Shown: piece after piece, positions 50,430 through 59,467 of the stretch | How the letters are laid out: each line of letters starts with the position of its first letter | Position numbering within the stretch: the first letter of the stretch is position 1 | Assembly: GCA_018434945.1 (NCBI GenBank) | Contig: JAHDOI010000028.1 | Location: 1-64,000 of the forward strand | Direction: 5' to 3' | DNA length: 64,000 bases | From: Selenomonadales bacterium | GTDB lineage: Bacteria > Bacillota > Negativicutes > Sporomusales > UBA7701 | The notes under the pieces: model-generated | Seen by the model: the letters and a program-made list of their open reading frames with translations, nothing else | What the model was told of the DNA's origin: nothing | Databases searched by the model: none | Program-made: the position numbers and the translations under genes

Positions 50430-51155
50430 CTAGATCAGGCCGACCGCTTTGCCGACGAAGTACGACAGGCCGCCGCCGATGAGCGGGGCGACGACGGGCA
50501 CCCAGGAGTATTCCCAGTCTGAGCCGCCCTTGCCGGCGATGGGCAGGACGAAGTGGGCGAGACGCGGCCCGAGGTCGCGGGCCGGGTTGATGGCGTAGCC
50601 GGTCGGCCCGCCGAGGCTGGCGCCGATGCCCCAGACGAGGAAACCGACCAGGAAGGGACCGAAGCCGGGGGCGATGCCGCCGACGGGCTTGGAAAAGATG
50701 GCGAAGATCGATAGGATCAGGACCATCGTGCCGATGATTTCGCACAGAACGTTGGCGGGGTAATTGCGGATTGCCGGCGCGGTACAGAATACGGCCAGTT
50801 TGGCGCCTTTGTCCTCGCTGATCTCCCAGTGGGGCAGGAAGGCCAGCCAGACGATGACGCCGCCGACTAAGCCGCCGGCCAACTGGGCGACCATCGTGGC
50901 AACGGCCTGGGAGGCGCTGTAGACGCCCATCATCGTTTTGGCGAGGGTGACGGCCGGGTTGATGTCGGCCTGGGGGGCGCCGGCGGCGATGGCCATGAAG
51001 ACTCCCATGACGACGCCGACGGCCCAGCCGAGGATTATCGTAAACCAGCCTGCACCCTCGGCTTTGGATTTTTTCAGCAGTACGTTGGCGACAACGCCGG
51101 AACCAAATACAATCAGGACCATGGTGCCGAGGAATTCACCCAACAGGTTTGACAT
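50430..51155 (-). CDS. glpF: Glycerol uptake facilitator
   Basis: The 241-residue aquaporin has six membrane helices and two half helices with NPAVT and NPARD motifs. The aspartate after the second NPA-type motif marks aquaglyceroporins rather than water channels. It lets glycerol enter for phosphorylation by GlpK. The ATG follows AAGGAGGAG. It is the first gene of the glp set, preceded by a leader with a terminator-like hairpin. Confidence 0.94.
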   Translation of the reverse strand: MSNLLGEFLGTMVLIVFGSGVVANVLLKKSKAEGAGWFTIILGWAVGVVMGVFMAIAAGAPQADINPAVTLAKTMMGVYSASQAVATMVAQLAGGLVGGVIVWLAFLPHWEISEDKGAKLAVFCTAPAIRNYPANVLCEIIGTMVLILSIFAIFSKPVGGIAPGFGPFLVGFLVWGIGASLGGPTGYAINPARDLGPRLAHFVLPIAGKGGSDWEYSWVPVVAPLIGGGLSYFVGKAVGLI

Positions 51156-51251
51156 AGATTTTCTCCTCCTTCTTAATTCTCTGCAGTGCTACTCTTTCCC
51201 CCTCTCCTCTCCCCTCTCACTCCCCCCTCCTTGTCCTTTTCCGCGAAAATT

Positions 51252-51295
51252 AAAAAGCCCGAATAACCCTGACACGCAGGGGGTTTTCGGACTCT
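51252..51295 (-). terminator. Leader terminator/attenuator upstream of glpF
   Basis: On the minus strand an imperfect stem (CCGAA with TTCGG, ACCC and CTG with CAG and GGGT) ends in CTTTTTAATTTT, about 100 bases before glpF. The box TGAGAGAGTCC lies at its 5' side. The 312-base gap 51156-51467 holds only this leader; I see no gene. Confidence 0.65.
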
Positions 51296-51467
51296 CTCAA
51301 TCTCTCGTCCACGCTGTGCGGTTAGTACAACTTATTCGCGCGGCGGCGAATTATGCGCGGACAGGTAAATTATTATTTTCACTTTAAATGAGGAAAGAAC
51401 GCGCCGCAAAGGGATTTTCCGGCGGCAAAACTGTGGGAGACGGACTTTCTATGTGGCGAAAGAATGT

Positions 51468-52718
51468 CTAAATACGGAGTATTAACCTTATTGCCCGTTC
51501 GTAGAAAAAATAATCCCACGCCCAGTTGATGGTGACGATGAAACGGTTGCGGAAGCCGACCAGCCGGATGAGGTGGATGGCCAGCCACAGCAGCCAGGCG
51601 GTGAAGCCGGCGAAGCGCCAGCGGCCGACGGTGGCCACGGCCGAGCTGCGCCCGATGGTCGCGAGGGTGCCCGGGTCGCGGTAGTCGAGGGCGGCAGGCG
51701 GCCGGCCGGCCGCGAGGGCGGCGATGTTGGCGGCGGCAAGGGAGGCCTGCTGGACGGCGACGGGGGCGATCATCGGCAGCGCCTGGCCGTCCTGCTCGCG
51801 GCAGGCGGCGTCGCCGGCGACGAAGACTTCGGGGTGGCCGGGCAGCTGGAGGGTTTCGGCGACGATGGCCCGCCCGAGGCGGTCGGTGGGAACGCCGAGG
51901 GTGGCGATGAGGGAAGCCGCCTTGACCCCCGCCGCCCAGACAAGGGTGCGGGCGGGGATGGCGCTGCCGTCGGTGAGGAATATCGAGCGGCCGTCGAAGC
52001 CGGCCACCCGGGCGTGGAAGCGGGTTTCGACGTGTTTTTTTCTCAGCTCGCGGGCGGCGAACGCCGCCAGGGGCGCCGGCAGGGCGAGCAGCAGCCGGTC
52101 GCCGCCTTCGAGGAGGATGAGCGCCACTTCGCCGAAGTCAAGTTCGGGGTAGTCTTTGCTGAGGACGAGGTGGACGAGCTCGGCCAGCCCGCCGGCGCTT
52201 TCGACGCCGGTGGCCCCGCCGCCGGCGACGACGAAGGTCAGGAGTTCGCGCCTTATGGCGGGGTCCTGTTCCTGGGAGGCGAGCTCGAACATGTGGAGGA
52301 TGTGGTTGCGAAGGGTGAGGGCGTCGGTGAGGTTTTTGAGGCCGACGGCGTTGGCGGCGACCGAGTCGAGGCCGAAGAAGCTGGTTTCGGCGCCGACGGC
52401 CAGCAGCAGGTAGTCGTAGCTTATCGCGCCGCCGTCGGTGAGGACGCGGCGGCCGGCGAGGTCGACGCCGCAGACGTCGGCCATGCGGAAGGCGATGTTG
52501 CCGTGGCCGCGGAGGATGGCGCGGAGGGGGTAGCTGATGTCCTCCGGGCCGAGGCCGGCGGTGGCGACCTGGTAGAGGAGCGGCTGGAAGAGGTGGTAGT
52601 TGTTGCGGTCGAGGAGGACGACACTGAGCGGTTTGCCGCTCAATTCCTTGGCGGCCTGCAGGCCGGCGAAGCCGCCGCCGACGATGAGGACGACGGGATG
52701 TGCGCTATTTGAGGTCAT
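51468..52718 (-). CDS. ndh: NDH-2 type NAD(P)H:quinone oxidoreductase
   Basis: The 416-residue flavoprotein has an FAD loop (LIVGGGFAGLQAAKEL), a family motif NNYHLFQPLLYQVATAGL, a second nucleotide loop (VVAGGGATGVESAGGLAEL) and a FVAGDAA motif. A hydrophobic C-terminal segment (FTAWLLWLAIHLIRLVGF) anchors it to the membrane, as in type II NADH dehydrogenases. It does not pump ions. The ATG overlaps the end of the hydrogenase cytochrome gene by 14 bases, so it is made with the hydrogenase. Confidence 0.9.
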   Translation of the reverse strand: MTSNSAHPVVLIVGGGFAGLQAAKELSGKPLSVVLLDRNNYHLFQPLLYQVATAGLGPEDISYPLRAILRGHGNIAFRMADVCGVDLAGRRVLTDGGAISYDYLLLAVGAETSFFGLDSVAANAVGLKNLTDALTLRNHILHMFELASQEQDPAIRRELLTFVVAGGGATGVESAGGLAELVHLVLSKDYPELDFGEVALILLEGGDRLLLALPAPLAAFAARELRKKHVETRFHARVAGFDGRSIFLTDGSAIPARTLVWAAGVKAASLIATLGVPTDRLGRAIVAETLQLPGHPEVFVAGDAACREQDGQALPMIAPVAVQQASLAAANIAALAAGRPPAALDYRDPGTLATIGRSSAVATVGRWRFAGFTAWLLWLAIHLIRLVGFRNRFIVTINWAWDYFFYERAIRLILRI

Positions 52719-53403
52719 CGAGGTCCTCCGGCTGTTCGCGGTAGAATTTGACCCCGGAGATGATGCCGGAGACTTCGCCGCCCTTCTCCATCCAGTCGGC
52801 GCGGGTGGCCATGTAGATGTGGACGATGGCGAACAGGACGATGAACCAGGAGACGTAGTGGTGGATGAGGTGGACGAAGTATTCGCCGTACAGCAGGTGG
52901 TTGAGGGGGCCGAGGATTCTCGCCGCCAGCGAGGTCGGGTTGATCATGACGTAGAGGGCGAAGCCGGTGAGGAGCTGGATGAGCAGCATGACGTAGACGG
53001 CGAGGTAGCTGGTGCGGGCCAGCGAGTTGCGCAGGTACGGCCGGTGCTGGGGACGCAGGAAAAGGTAGTGGAGGGTGGTGTCGGCCAGCCCCTCCCAATA
53101 ATGCCTGGTCCAGAAGCGCGGCAGCAGGCGGTCGCCTTTGCTGATGAGCCAGCCGTAGACGCGCAGGATGCAGGACGCCAGCAGCAGGTAGCCGGCGACG
53201 AAGTGGTAGAGGCGCATCATCTCCATGGAGAAGACCCTTTTTACGGCGGCGGTGGGCTCGATGCCCTGGGCGCCGATGAAGAAGGGGTCACCGATATAGA
53301 GGCCGGTGAAAAAGAGGACGCCGACGGCGGCCACCGTCACCCAGTGGAAAAGGCGGGTAGCGCCGCTGAAGACGTGGTACTCGCGGAGCTTTCCTTCGTG
53401 CAT
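52705..53403 (-). CDS. hyaC: NiFe hydrogenase b-type cytochrome subunit
   Basis: The 232-residue protein has four membrane helices and histidines placed for two b haems: RLFHWVTV in the first helix, RLYHFVAGY in the second, and HLIHHYVSW in the fourth. This is the HyaC/HupC pattern, taking electrons from the hydrogenase small subunit to quinone. It lies 21 bases after the large-subunit stop. The ribosome binding site is weak, which suggests coupling. Confidence 0.9.
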   Translation of the reverse strand: MHEGKLREYHVFSGATRLFHWVTVAAVGVLFFTGLYIGDPFFIGAQGIEPTAAVKRVFSMEMMRLYHFVAGYLLLASCILRVYGWLISKGDRLLPRFWTRHYWEGLADTTLHYLFLRPQHRPYLRNSLARTSYLAVYVMLLIQLLTGFALYVMINPTSLAARILGPLNHLLYGEYFVHLIHHYVSWFIVLFAIVHIYMATRADWMEKGGEVSGIISGVKFYREQPEDLDDLK

Positions 53404-53424
53404 GGTATCCGGTCCGCGCCGGTC

Positions 53425-55311
53425 TCAGGCGTACTGGTCGGTGCGGACGACGGCCACCTCCTCCCCGTCGGCGTTGTAGAGGTGGGTGGCGCAGGCCAGG
53501 CAGGGGTCGAAGGAGTGGATGACTTTGAGGATCTCGAGCGGCTTGTCGGCGACCTTGACCCGGGTGGCGAGCAGGGCGGCTTCGTAGGGGCCGTGGCCGG
53601 CGGCGTCGTCGCGCGGGCAGGCGTTCCAGGTGGAGGGGACGACAGCCTGGTAATTGGCGATGCGGGCGTTTTTGATCGTAACCCAGTGGCCGAGGGCGCC
53701 CCGCGGCGCCTCGTGTACGCCGATGCCCCTGGCCTCTTTCGGCCAGGTGGCGGGGTCGAATTTGGCGGTGTTGGCGACTGCGGTGTCGCCGTTACGGATG
53801 TTTTTGACGAGCTTGTCCATGAAGTATTTGCCGATGTAGGCGCTGACCTGGGCCTCCAGGCCCCGGCAGGCGGTGCGGCCGAGCATGGTGGGCATCCAGG
53901 CGTGGGGCGGCAGTCCGAGCACGGCGGACACGGCGTCGATCTGGTCGACGATCATCTTCTCCGCCCAGGTGGGCTGCATAAGTCCCTGCCTGACTTTGGT
54001 GTAGACGATGATGTAGCGGGCCAGGGGGCCGACTTCGGCGAGGCGGCCGCGCCATTTGGGTGTTTTGACCCACGAGTATTTGCCGGTTTCGTCGAGGAAT
54101 TTCCAGTCGGTTCGCGTCCCTTCCTTGGGGCCGGTGAACTGGGGCTTGGTGACGCCGCTCCAGGGGTGGCGGTCGCCCGGCTGGGGGTAGGAGTACCAGG
54201 CGTGTGCGACGCCTTCGACGACGACGGCCGGGTCGGCGAGGTCGGCGCCGGTGAGGTCGTGGTATTTGGCCACAGCGACACCCTGGGCGAAGTTTTCGAC
54301 GACGCCGTTGGATCTTAAGAGCAGGTTTTTGTAATAGTCGTTGCTAGCGATGCCGCTGTAGGTTTCGTCGGGGTATTCGCCGCAGCCGAGGACGAGCGTG
54401 CCGGCGATGCCGCCGCCGTCGGTCATGCCTTTCTGGGCGTATATGTGGCCGATGGCCAGCAGGTCGGGCAGGTAGTAGTAGTTGACGGCCTCGATGCCGA
54501 AGTTGATGGAGGTGTCGGCGACCGCCAGCCGCTGGCTGTTGACGGGGGCGTTCATGTCGCTCATGGAGATGGAGCAGGGCATGCCGCCGACGAGGTAGTG
54601 GGGGTGGGGGTTTTTGCCGCCGAAGATAAGGTGGGCGTCGACGAGCTCGCGCTGCCGGTCGAGCATGGTGAGATAATGGGCGACTGCGAGGAGGTGGACC
54701 TCGGGCGGCAGCAGGGCGTAGTCGGGGTGATCCCACCAGTGGGCGGCGAACAGGCCGAGTTGGCCGCTTTCGACGATGCGCCGCACCTTGGCCTGGATGT
54801 CGCGGAAGTAGGCGACGGTGGCCCGGGGCGGGTTGTGGGGGAAGGCGGCGGTGTCGAGCTCGACGGGGCCGGCGAGCGGCAGGCGGTATTTTTCGAGGAT
54901 GGCGTTCTGGAGGGCGCCGGTGGCTGCGGGGTCGGCCTTGAGGGCGGCCACGGGGCTGACCCAGTCGAGGGCATGGAGGTGGTAGAAGTGGATGATGTGG
55001 TCCTGCACCGTCTGGGTGGCGGCGATGATGTTGCGGATATAGCTGGCGTTGCGGGGGATGGCGATACCGAGGGCGTCCTCCACCGCCCGTACCGAGGCGA
55101 GGGCGTGGACGGTGGTGCATACGCCGCAGAAGCGCTGGGCGTACAGCCAGGCGTCGCGGGGGTCGCGGTTCTGGAGGATGAGCTCGAGGCCGCGCCATGC
55201 GGTGCCGCTCGAGAGGGCCTCGGTGACCCGGCCGCCGGCCTCGTCGACGACGGCTTCGATACGCAGGTGTCCCTCGATGCGGTTGATGGGGTCGACGACA
55301 ATTCGTTTCAT
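53425..55311 (-). CDS. hyaB: NiFe hydrogenase large subunit
   Basis: The 628-residue protein has both nickel-binding motifs: RFCGVC near residue 61 and DPCLACATH near residue 603. Eighteen more residues follow the final histidine; in this family such a tail is cut off by a maturation protease, so a dedicated HyaD-type enzyme is needed but is not in the window. The pattern fits group 1 membrane-bound uptake hydrogenases. The ATG follows GGGGAGGCGAGA. Confidence 0.95.
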   Translation of the reverse strand: MKRIVVDPINRIEGHLRIEAVVDEAGGRVTEALSSGTAWRGLELILQNRDPRDAWLYAQRFCGVCTTVHALASVRAVEDALGIAIPRNASYIRNIIAATQTVQDHIIHFYHLHALDWVSPVAALKADPAATGALQNAILEKYRLPLAGPVELDTAAFPHNPPRATVAYFRDIQAKVRRIVESGQLGLFAAHWWDHPDYALLPPEVHLLAVAHYLTMLDRQRELVDAHLIFGGKNPHPHYLVGGMPCSISMSDMNAPVNSQRLAVADTSINFGIEAVNYYYLPDLLAIGHIYAQKGMTDGGGIAGTLVLGCGEYPDETYSGIASNDYYKNLLLRSNGVVENFAQGVAVAKYHDLTGADLADPAVVVEGVAHAWYSYPQPGDRHPWSGVTKPQFTGPKEGTRTDWKFLDETGKYSWVKTPKWRGRLAEVGPLARYIIVYTKVRQGLMQPTWAEKMIVDQIDAVSAVLGLPPHAWMPTMLGRTACRGLEAQVSAYIGKYFMDKLVKNIRNGDTAVANTAKFDPATWPKEARGIGVHEAPRGALGHWVTIKNARIANYQAVVPSTWNACPRDDAAGHGPYEAALLATRVKVADKPLEILKVIHSFDPCLACATHLYNADGEEVAVVRTDQYA

Positions 55312-55329
55312 TCTCGCCTCCCCTCCTCC

Positions 55330-56436
55330 CTATTCATTTTGTTCACCTTCACGGCGGTCTTTTTCCTTATGCCGCCGGTGCTGGGCGACCGACAGAAGGC
55401 CGTGGGCGGTGACGCCGGCCAGGGTGGCTCCGGCGGCGACCAGGCCGATGGTGTCGGCGGTGGCGATGGTGTTGGGCAGGCTGATGTTGGGCAGGCGCTG
55501 GTGGAAGGGGTCGGTGTCCCAGAAGTTGTCGGCGGCGCAGGCTACGCAGGGGGCGCCGGACTGGATGGGATAGGACAGGCCGTTCCACCACCGCATCGAA
55601 CCGCACTGGTTGTAGGCGACCGGCCCGCGGCAGCCGACCTTGTACAGGCACCAGCCGGCCTTGGCGCCTTTGTCGTCGAAGTTTTCGACGAACATGCCGG
55701 AGTCGAAGAAGGCCCGGCGGTAACAGGTGTCGTGGATGCGGTTGCCGAAGAACTGCAGCGGCCGCCGTTTGCTGTCGAGGGGCGGCATGCCGAACAGCAC
55801 GTAATGCATGACGGTGCCGGTGAGCACCTCGGGGATGGGCGGGCAGCCGGGGACGTTGATGAGCGGCCGGCTGCCGACGATTTCGCTGACAGCCACCGAG
55901 CCGGTAGGGTTGGGGCGGGCGGCCTGGATGCCGCCCCAGGCGGCGCAGCTGCCGACAGCGACGACGGCGGCGGCGTTCTGGGCGGCGGCCCTGAGTTTGG
56001 CGGCGATGGGCTTGCCGCCGACCATGCAGCTGACGCCGCCGTCGGCGGTGGGCACGGCGCCTTCGAAGAGGAGCAGGTATTTGCCGGGGTATTTGGCGAT
56101 TATCTCGTGGTGGTGCCGCTCGAGCGCCTCGCCGGCGGCGGCGCCGAGCACCTCCATGTCTTCGAGGGAGATGAGGTTGAGGACGATGTCGGACGCCAGC
56201 GGCTTCTGCGAGCGGATGAAGGCTTCGTCACAGCCGGTGCATTCGTGGCCGTGCAGCCAGATGACCGGCGGCAGGGGTTTGGTCTCGGCTGCCGCGACGA
56301 CGGCGGGCAGCGCCGCCGGCGGCAGGCCGAGCATGCCGGTGAGGGCGGCGCAGGTTTTGAGGAAATCGCGGCGGCTGACGGCCCGCCGCTTGAGCAGCGC
56401 CCATAGCGTTTCGCCGCTATGCTTGCTTTCGATCAT
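55330..56436 (-). CDS. hyaA: NiFe hydrogenase small subunit, Tat-exported
   Basis: The ATG at 56436, after GGGAGGATTACAG, gives 368 residues. A twin-arginine signal (SRRDFLKTCAAL) near residue 22 exports the folded dimer across the membrane. Cluster ligands are seen in HECTGCDEAF, VGSCAAWGG, the VPGCPP block and a C-terminal series of cysteines (CRGPVAYNQC, CVACAA). A C-terminal helix anchors it. The complex thus oxidises hydrogen outside the cytoplasmic membrane. Confidence 0.94.
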   Translation of the reverse strand: MIESKHSGETLWALLKRRAVSRRDFLKTCAALTGMLGLPPAALPAVVAAAETKPLPPVIWLHGHECTGCDEAFIRSQKPLASDIVLNLISLEDMEVLGAAAGEALERHHHEIIAKYPGKYLLLFEGAVPTADGGVSCMVGGKPIAAKLRAAAQNAAAVVAVGSCAAWGGIQAARPNPTGSVAVSEIVGSRPLINVPGCPPIPEVLTGTVMHYVLFGMPPLDSKRRPLQFFGNRIHDTCYRRAFFDSGMFVENFDDKGAKAGWCLYKVGCRGPVAYNQCGSMRWWNGLSYPIQSGAPCVACAADNFWDTDPFHQRLPNISLPNTIATADTIGLVAAGATLAGVTAHGLLSVAQHRRHKEKDRREGEQNE

Positions 56437-56557
56437 CTGTAATCCTCCCTTTGCGGCACCGGATACAGGGGAGGCCCCCGTGACGATAGTTTTCCCGGCA
56501 GGTGCAAATCTACACAGCGATGAGTGAAAACAGCAGGTTTTATCGGCCAGACTGTAG

Positions 56558-56578
56558 TATAATTTGTATGGATACAAA
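56558..56578 (+). promoter_or_regulatory. glcD promoter -10 with overlapping operator
   Basis: TATAAT at 56558-56563, preceded by TGTAG, is a good -10 with a poor -35. It adjoins TTTGTAT GG ATACAAA at 56563-56578, a perfect 7-bp inverted repeat that would sit on the start site, as for a repressor such as a GntR/FCD protein. Confidence 0.55.
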
Positions 56579-56624
56579 ATTTTGCCAAAGCAATATTTCA
56601 TAATAACTTACGGGAGGAATAGAC

Positions 56625-58022
56625 ATGATCTCATCGAACGTGGCCGAGCAACTCCGGCGGATCGCCGGCAAGGAGAACGTCTTCACCGAACCGGAAGACC
56701 TCACTTGTTATTCTTACGATTCAACCCACCTGTCGGCGCTGCCTGACGTCGTTGTCGCACCGCTGACGACGGCCGAAATCAGCGAAATCATCAAACTGGC
56801 CAACGCCGAGCGCATCCCGGTCATCCCGCGCGGCGGCGGCACTTGTCTCTCGGGCGGCACCATCCCGGTTGCGGGCGGCATCGTGCTCGCCATGCACCGG
56901 ATGAACAAGATCCTCGAGATCGACCAGGATAACCTGACGGCGACCGTCCAGCCGGGGGTCATCACCGCCACTTTCCACCAGGCGGTGGAGAAGGAAGGGC
57001 TGATGTACCCGCCCGACCCGCAGAGCATGTTCATGTCGACGATGGGCGGCAATGTGGCTGAGAACGCCGGCGGGCCGCGCGGCGTGAAATACGGCGTGAC
57101 CAAGGACTATGTACTCGGCCTTGAGGTCGTCACCCCGACCGGCGGCATTTTGCGGGTCGGCGGCAAGACGATCAAGAACGTGAGCGGCTACGACCTTATG
57201 CGCCTGTTCACAGGCTCGGAGGGGACGCTCGGCGTCATAACCGAGATCACGGTGCGGCTGGTGCCGGCGCCTGAGGCGAAACGGACGCTTTTCGCGCTGT
57301 TTAATACGCTCGATGACGCCGCCGAGGCGGTGTCGAGCATCATCAAGCACCGCATCATACCCACGACTCTCGAACTGATGGACCACAAGATCATGGAGCT
57401 GATCGAGAACTTCAAGCCGGTCGGTTTCCCGATGGACGTGGAGGGCGCCATCCTGATCGAAGTGGACGGCAGCGAAAACGACGTCAACAAGCAGATCGAG
57501 AAGGTGGCCGAGATCTGCGCCGCGTGCCGCTCGCGCGAGGTGAAGGTGGCCAAGGACGCGGCGGAGGCCGCCCAGCTGTGGGCCGGCCGCAGGTCGGCTT
57601 TCGGGGCGCTGTGCGCAAATTCCCGCACGGTGTTCGTCGAGGACGCCACCGTGCCCCGCAGCAAGGTGCCGGATATCGTCAAGCGCATCCAGGAGATCGC
57701 CAAAAAGTACGATCTGGTCATCCCTATCCTCGGCCATACCGGCGATGGCAACATGCACCCCAACATCCTGACCGACGAGCGCAACGAAGAGGAGATGAAA
57801 AGGGTCGACGCCGCGATCGACGAGATGTTCGAGGCCGCGCTGGCTCTTGGCGGCACGCTTTCGGGCGAACACGGCATCGGCCTCATCAAGCAGAAATATA
57901 TGCCGTGGCAGTTCGGCGAAGAGGGTCTGGCATTTATGCGCAGCATTAAGATGGCTGTCGACCCGAACAATATCCTCAACCCCGGGAAGATGGCCCTCCC
58001 GGAGAAGGGTGAAAAGCAATGA
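56625..58022 (+). CDS. glcD: FAD-binding oxidase, GlcD-type (glycolate/D-lactate)
   Basis: The 465-residue protein has a PCMH-type FAD domain (PRGGGTCLSGGTIPVAGGIVLA; GGNVAENAGGPRGVKYGVTKDYVLG; GYDLMRLFTGSEGTLGVITEIT) and a C-terminal FAD-oxidase cap ending with SGEHGIGLIKQKYM. It oxidises a 2-hydroxy acid to a 2-oxo acid. The ATG follows GGGAGGAATAGAC. It overlaps glcF by four bases. The substrate (glycolate, D-lactate or another hydroxy acid) cannot be told from sequence. Confidence 0.92.
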   Translation: MISSNVAEQLRRIAGKENVFTEPEDLTCYSYDSTHLSALPDVVVAPLTTAEISEIIKLANAERIPVIPRGGGTCLSGGTIPVAGGIVLAMHRMNKILEIDQDNLTATVQPGVITATFHQAVEKEGLMYPPDPQSMFMSTMGGNVAENAGGPRGVKYGVTKDYVLGLEVVTPTGGILRVGGKTIKNVSGYDLMRLFTGSEGTLGVITEITVRLVPAPEAKRTLFALFNTLDDAAEAVSSIIKHRIIPTTLELMDHKIMELIENFKPVGFPMDVEGAILIEVDGSENDVNKQIEKVAEICAACRSREVKVAKDAAEAAQLWAGRRSAFGALCANSRTVFVEDATVPRSKVPDIVKRIQEIAKKYDLVIPILGHTGDGNMHPNILTDERNEEEMKRVDAAIDEMFEAALALGGTLSGEHGIGLIKQKYMPWQFGEEGLAFMRSIKMAVDPNNILNPGKMALPEKGEKQ

Positions 58023-59254
58023 AAAAGCTCAACGAGATGCGGGAAGACGCCCAGAAGTGCCTGCGCTGCGGCCTCTGCCAGGTGGTCTGTCCGCTGTACA
58101 ACGCGCTTGGCAGCGAGCCGGCGGTAGCCCGCGCCAAGGTTCGCCTGGCCCGCGAACTGGCTGACGGCAATCTCAAGGTTACGCCGCGGATGAAGAAGAT
58201 CATGTCACTGTGCCTGAACTGCAAGGCATGCGTGGCCAATTGCCCGTCGCAGGTGCAGACCGACAAGCTGGTGCTGGCGGCGCGGGCCGAGATCAAGGAT
58301 AAGGACGGCTTGCCGTTCATGCTGAGCGCGGCGCTGAAACAGTTCCTGCCGAGCAACAACCTGCAGGGCGCGGCCGCGAAGGCATCTTATCTGTACCAGC
58401 AGCTCGGGGTGCAGAAAGCGATGCGCGGCCTCGGCCTGATCAAGGCGGTGTCCCCCGACCTCGCCAAGATGGAGTCGGTCATGCCGGAGTTCGCGCCCCG
58501 CACATTCCGGGCCGAGCTGGAGAATATGAAGCTCAAGCGGGGCGGCAAGATAAAGGTGGCCTATTTCCTGAGCTGCATGACGAACATGGTCAATACGGAA
58601 CTGGGCAAAGCGGTTGTGGACGTGCTGGAGCGCCACGGCTGCGACGTGTACATCCCGACCGACGTGCAGTGCTGCGGGACGCCTCAGCTGGCGTACGGCG
58701 ATGTGGAGACGGCTGAGACGCTGGCGAAAAACAATGCCAGGCTGCTGGCCGAGACGGGCGCCGATTACATCGTGACCGACTGCGGGACATGCGGCGACAT
58801 GCTGCGGAATTACGAGGAGCTGGTTCCCGAGGCCGCAGGCTTTGGCAAGAAGGTGCTGGACATCAGCGAGTTCCTGGTGGACGTGGTGGGCGTGAAGCCC
58901 GGCGATAAGCCGGTTAACGCGGTGGTGACGTACCACGATTCGTGTCACCTCAACCGCGGCCAGAAGGTTAACCGCCAGCCTCGCGCCATCCTTAAGGCCA
59001 TCCCGGGGCTGACGCTGAAGGAGATGCCTGAGGCCGACCGCTGCTGCGGCGGTGCCGGCTCGTTCGCGCTGACAAATTACGATCTGTCGATGCAGGTCCT
59101 CGACCGGAAGATGAACAACGTCAAGGCGGTGAACCCCGACATGTTGGCCGCCGGCTGCCCGGCGTGCAAGATGCAGCTGGAGCACGGGGTCGCCCGCCAC
59201 GACTTGAAGATACCGGTCGTTCACCCCATAGAGCTGCTGGCGAAGACATACTGA
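58019..59254 (+). CDS. glcF: Fe-S subunit, GlcF-type
   Basis: The 411-residue protein has two ferredoxin motifs (CLRCGLCQVVCP, CLNCKACVANCP) and two CCG domains, around VQCCGTPQLAYG and DRCCGGAGSF. It takes electrons from GlcD to a membrane carrier. The ATG overlaps the glcD stop. A terminator lies 10 bases after its stop, so the two genes form a full unit. No lactate permease or GlcE subunit is next to it. Confidence 0.92.
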   Translation: MKKLNEMREDAQKCLRCGLCQVVCPLYNALGSEPAVARAKVRLARELADGNLKVTPRMKKIMSLCLNCKACVANCPSQVQTDKLVLAARAEIKDKDGLPFMLSAALKQFLPSNNLQGAAAKASYLYQQLGVQKAMRGLGLIKAVSPDLAKMESVMPEFAPRTFRAELENMKLKRGGKIKVAYFLSCMTNMVNTELGKAVVDVLERHGCDVYIPTDVQCCGTPQLAYGDVETAETLAKNNARLLAETGADYIVTDCGTCGDMLRNYEELVPEAAGFGKKVLDISEFLVDVVGVKPGDKPVNAVVTYHDSCHLNRGQKVNRQPRAILKAIPGLTLKEMPEADRCCGGAGSFALTNYDLSMQVLDRKMNNVKAVNPDMLAAGCPACKMQLEHGVARHDLKIPVVHPIELLAKTY

Positions 59255-59263
59255 TAATTACCC

Positions 59264-59298
59264 AAAACCCCCTCAACCTGACGGTCTGAGGGGGTTTT
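59264..59298 (+). terminator. Rho-independent terminator
   Basis: AAAACCCCCTCA pairs with TGAGGGGGTTTT across an eleven-base loop. It ends the glcDF unit. Confidence 0.88.
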
Positions 59299-59329
59299 GT
59301 CATTTGTACAAATTTTGGTTTTTCTTGGT

Positions 59330-59362
59330 TTCGACACAGGAAAACGCGCATTTTGTGTCGAA
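59330..59362. repeat. 9-bp inverted repeat upstream of the chemoreceptor
   Basis: TTCGACACA and TGTGTCGAA are separated by 15 bases, 106 bases before the chemoreceptor start, with TTTT after the right arm. It may be an operator or a weak terminator. Confidence 0.4.
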
Positions 59363-59467
59363 TTTTGGCAAAAACAGAGCGGACAGGCCCGCCAAGTGTC
59401 CTCCGGGTGAGAGAGCCTTGCGGACAGTTGTAAATATACACAATACAGCGGCAAAGGAGCGGATTTT

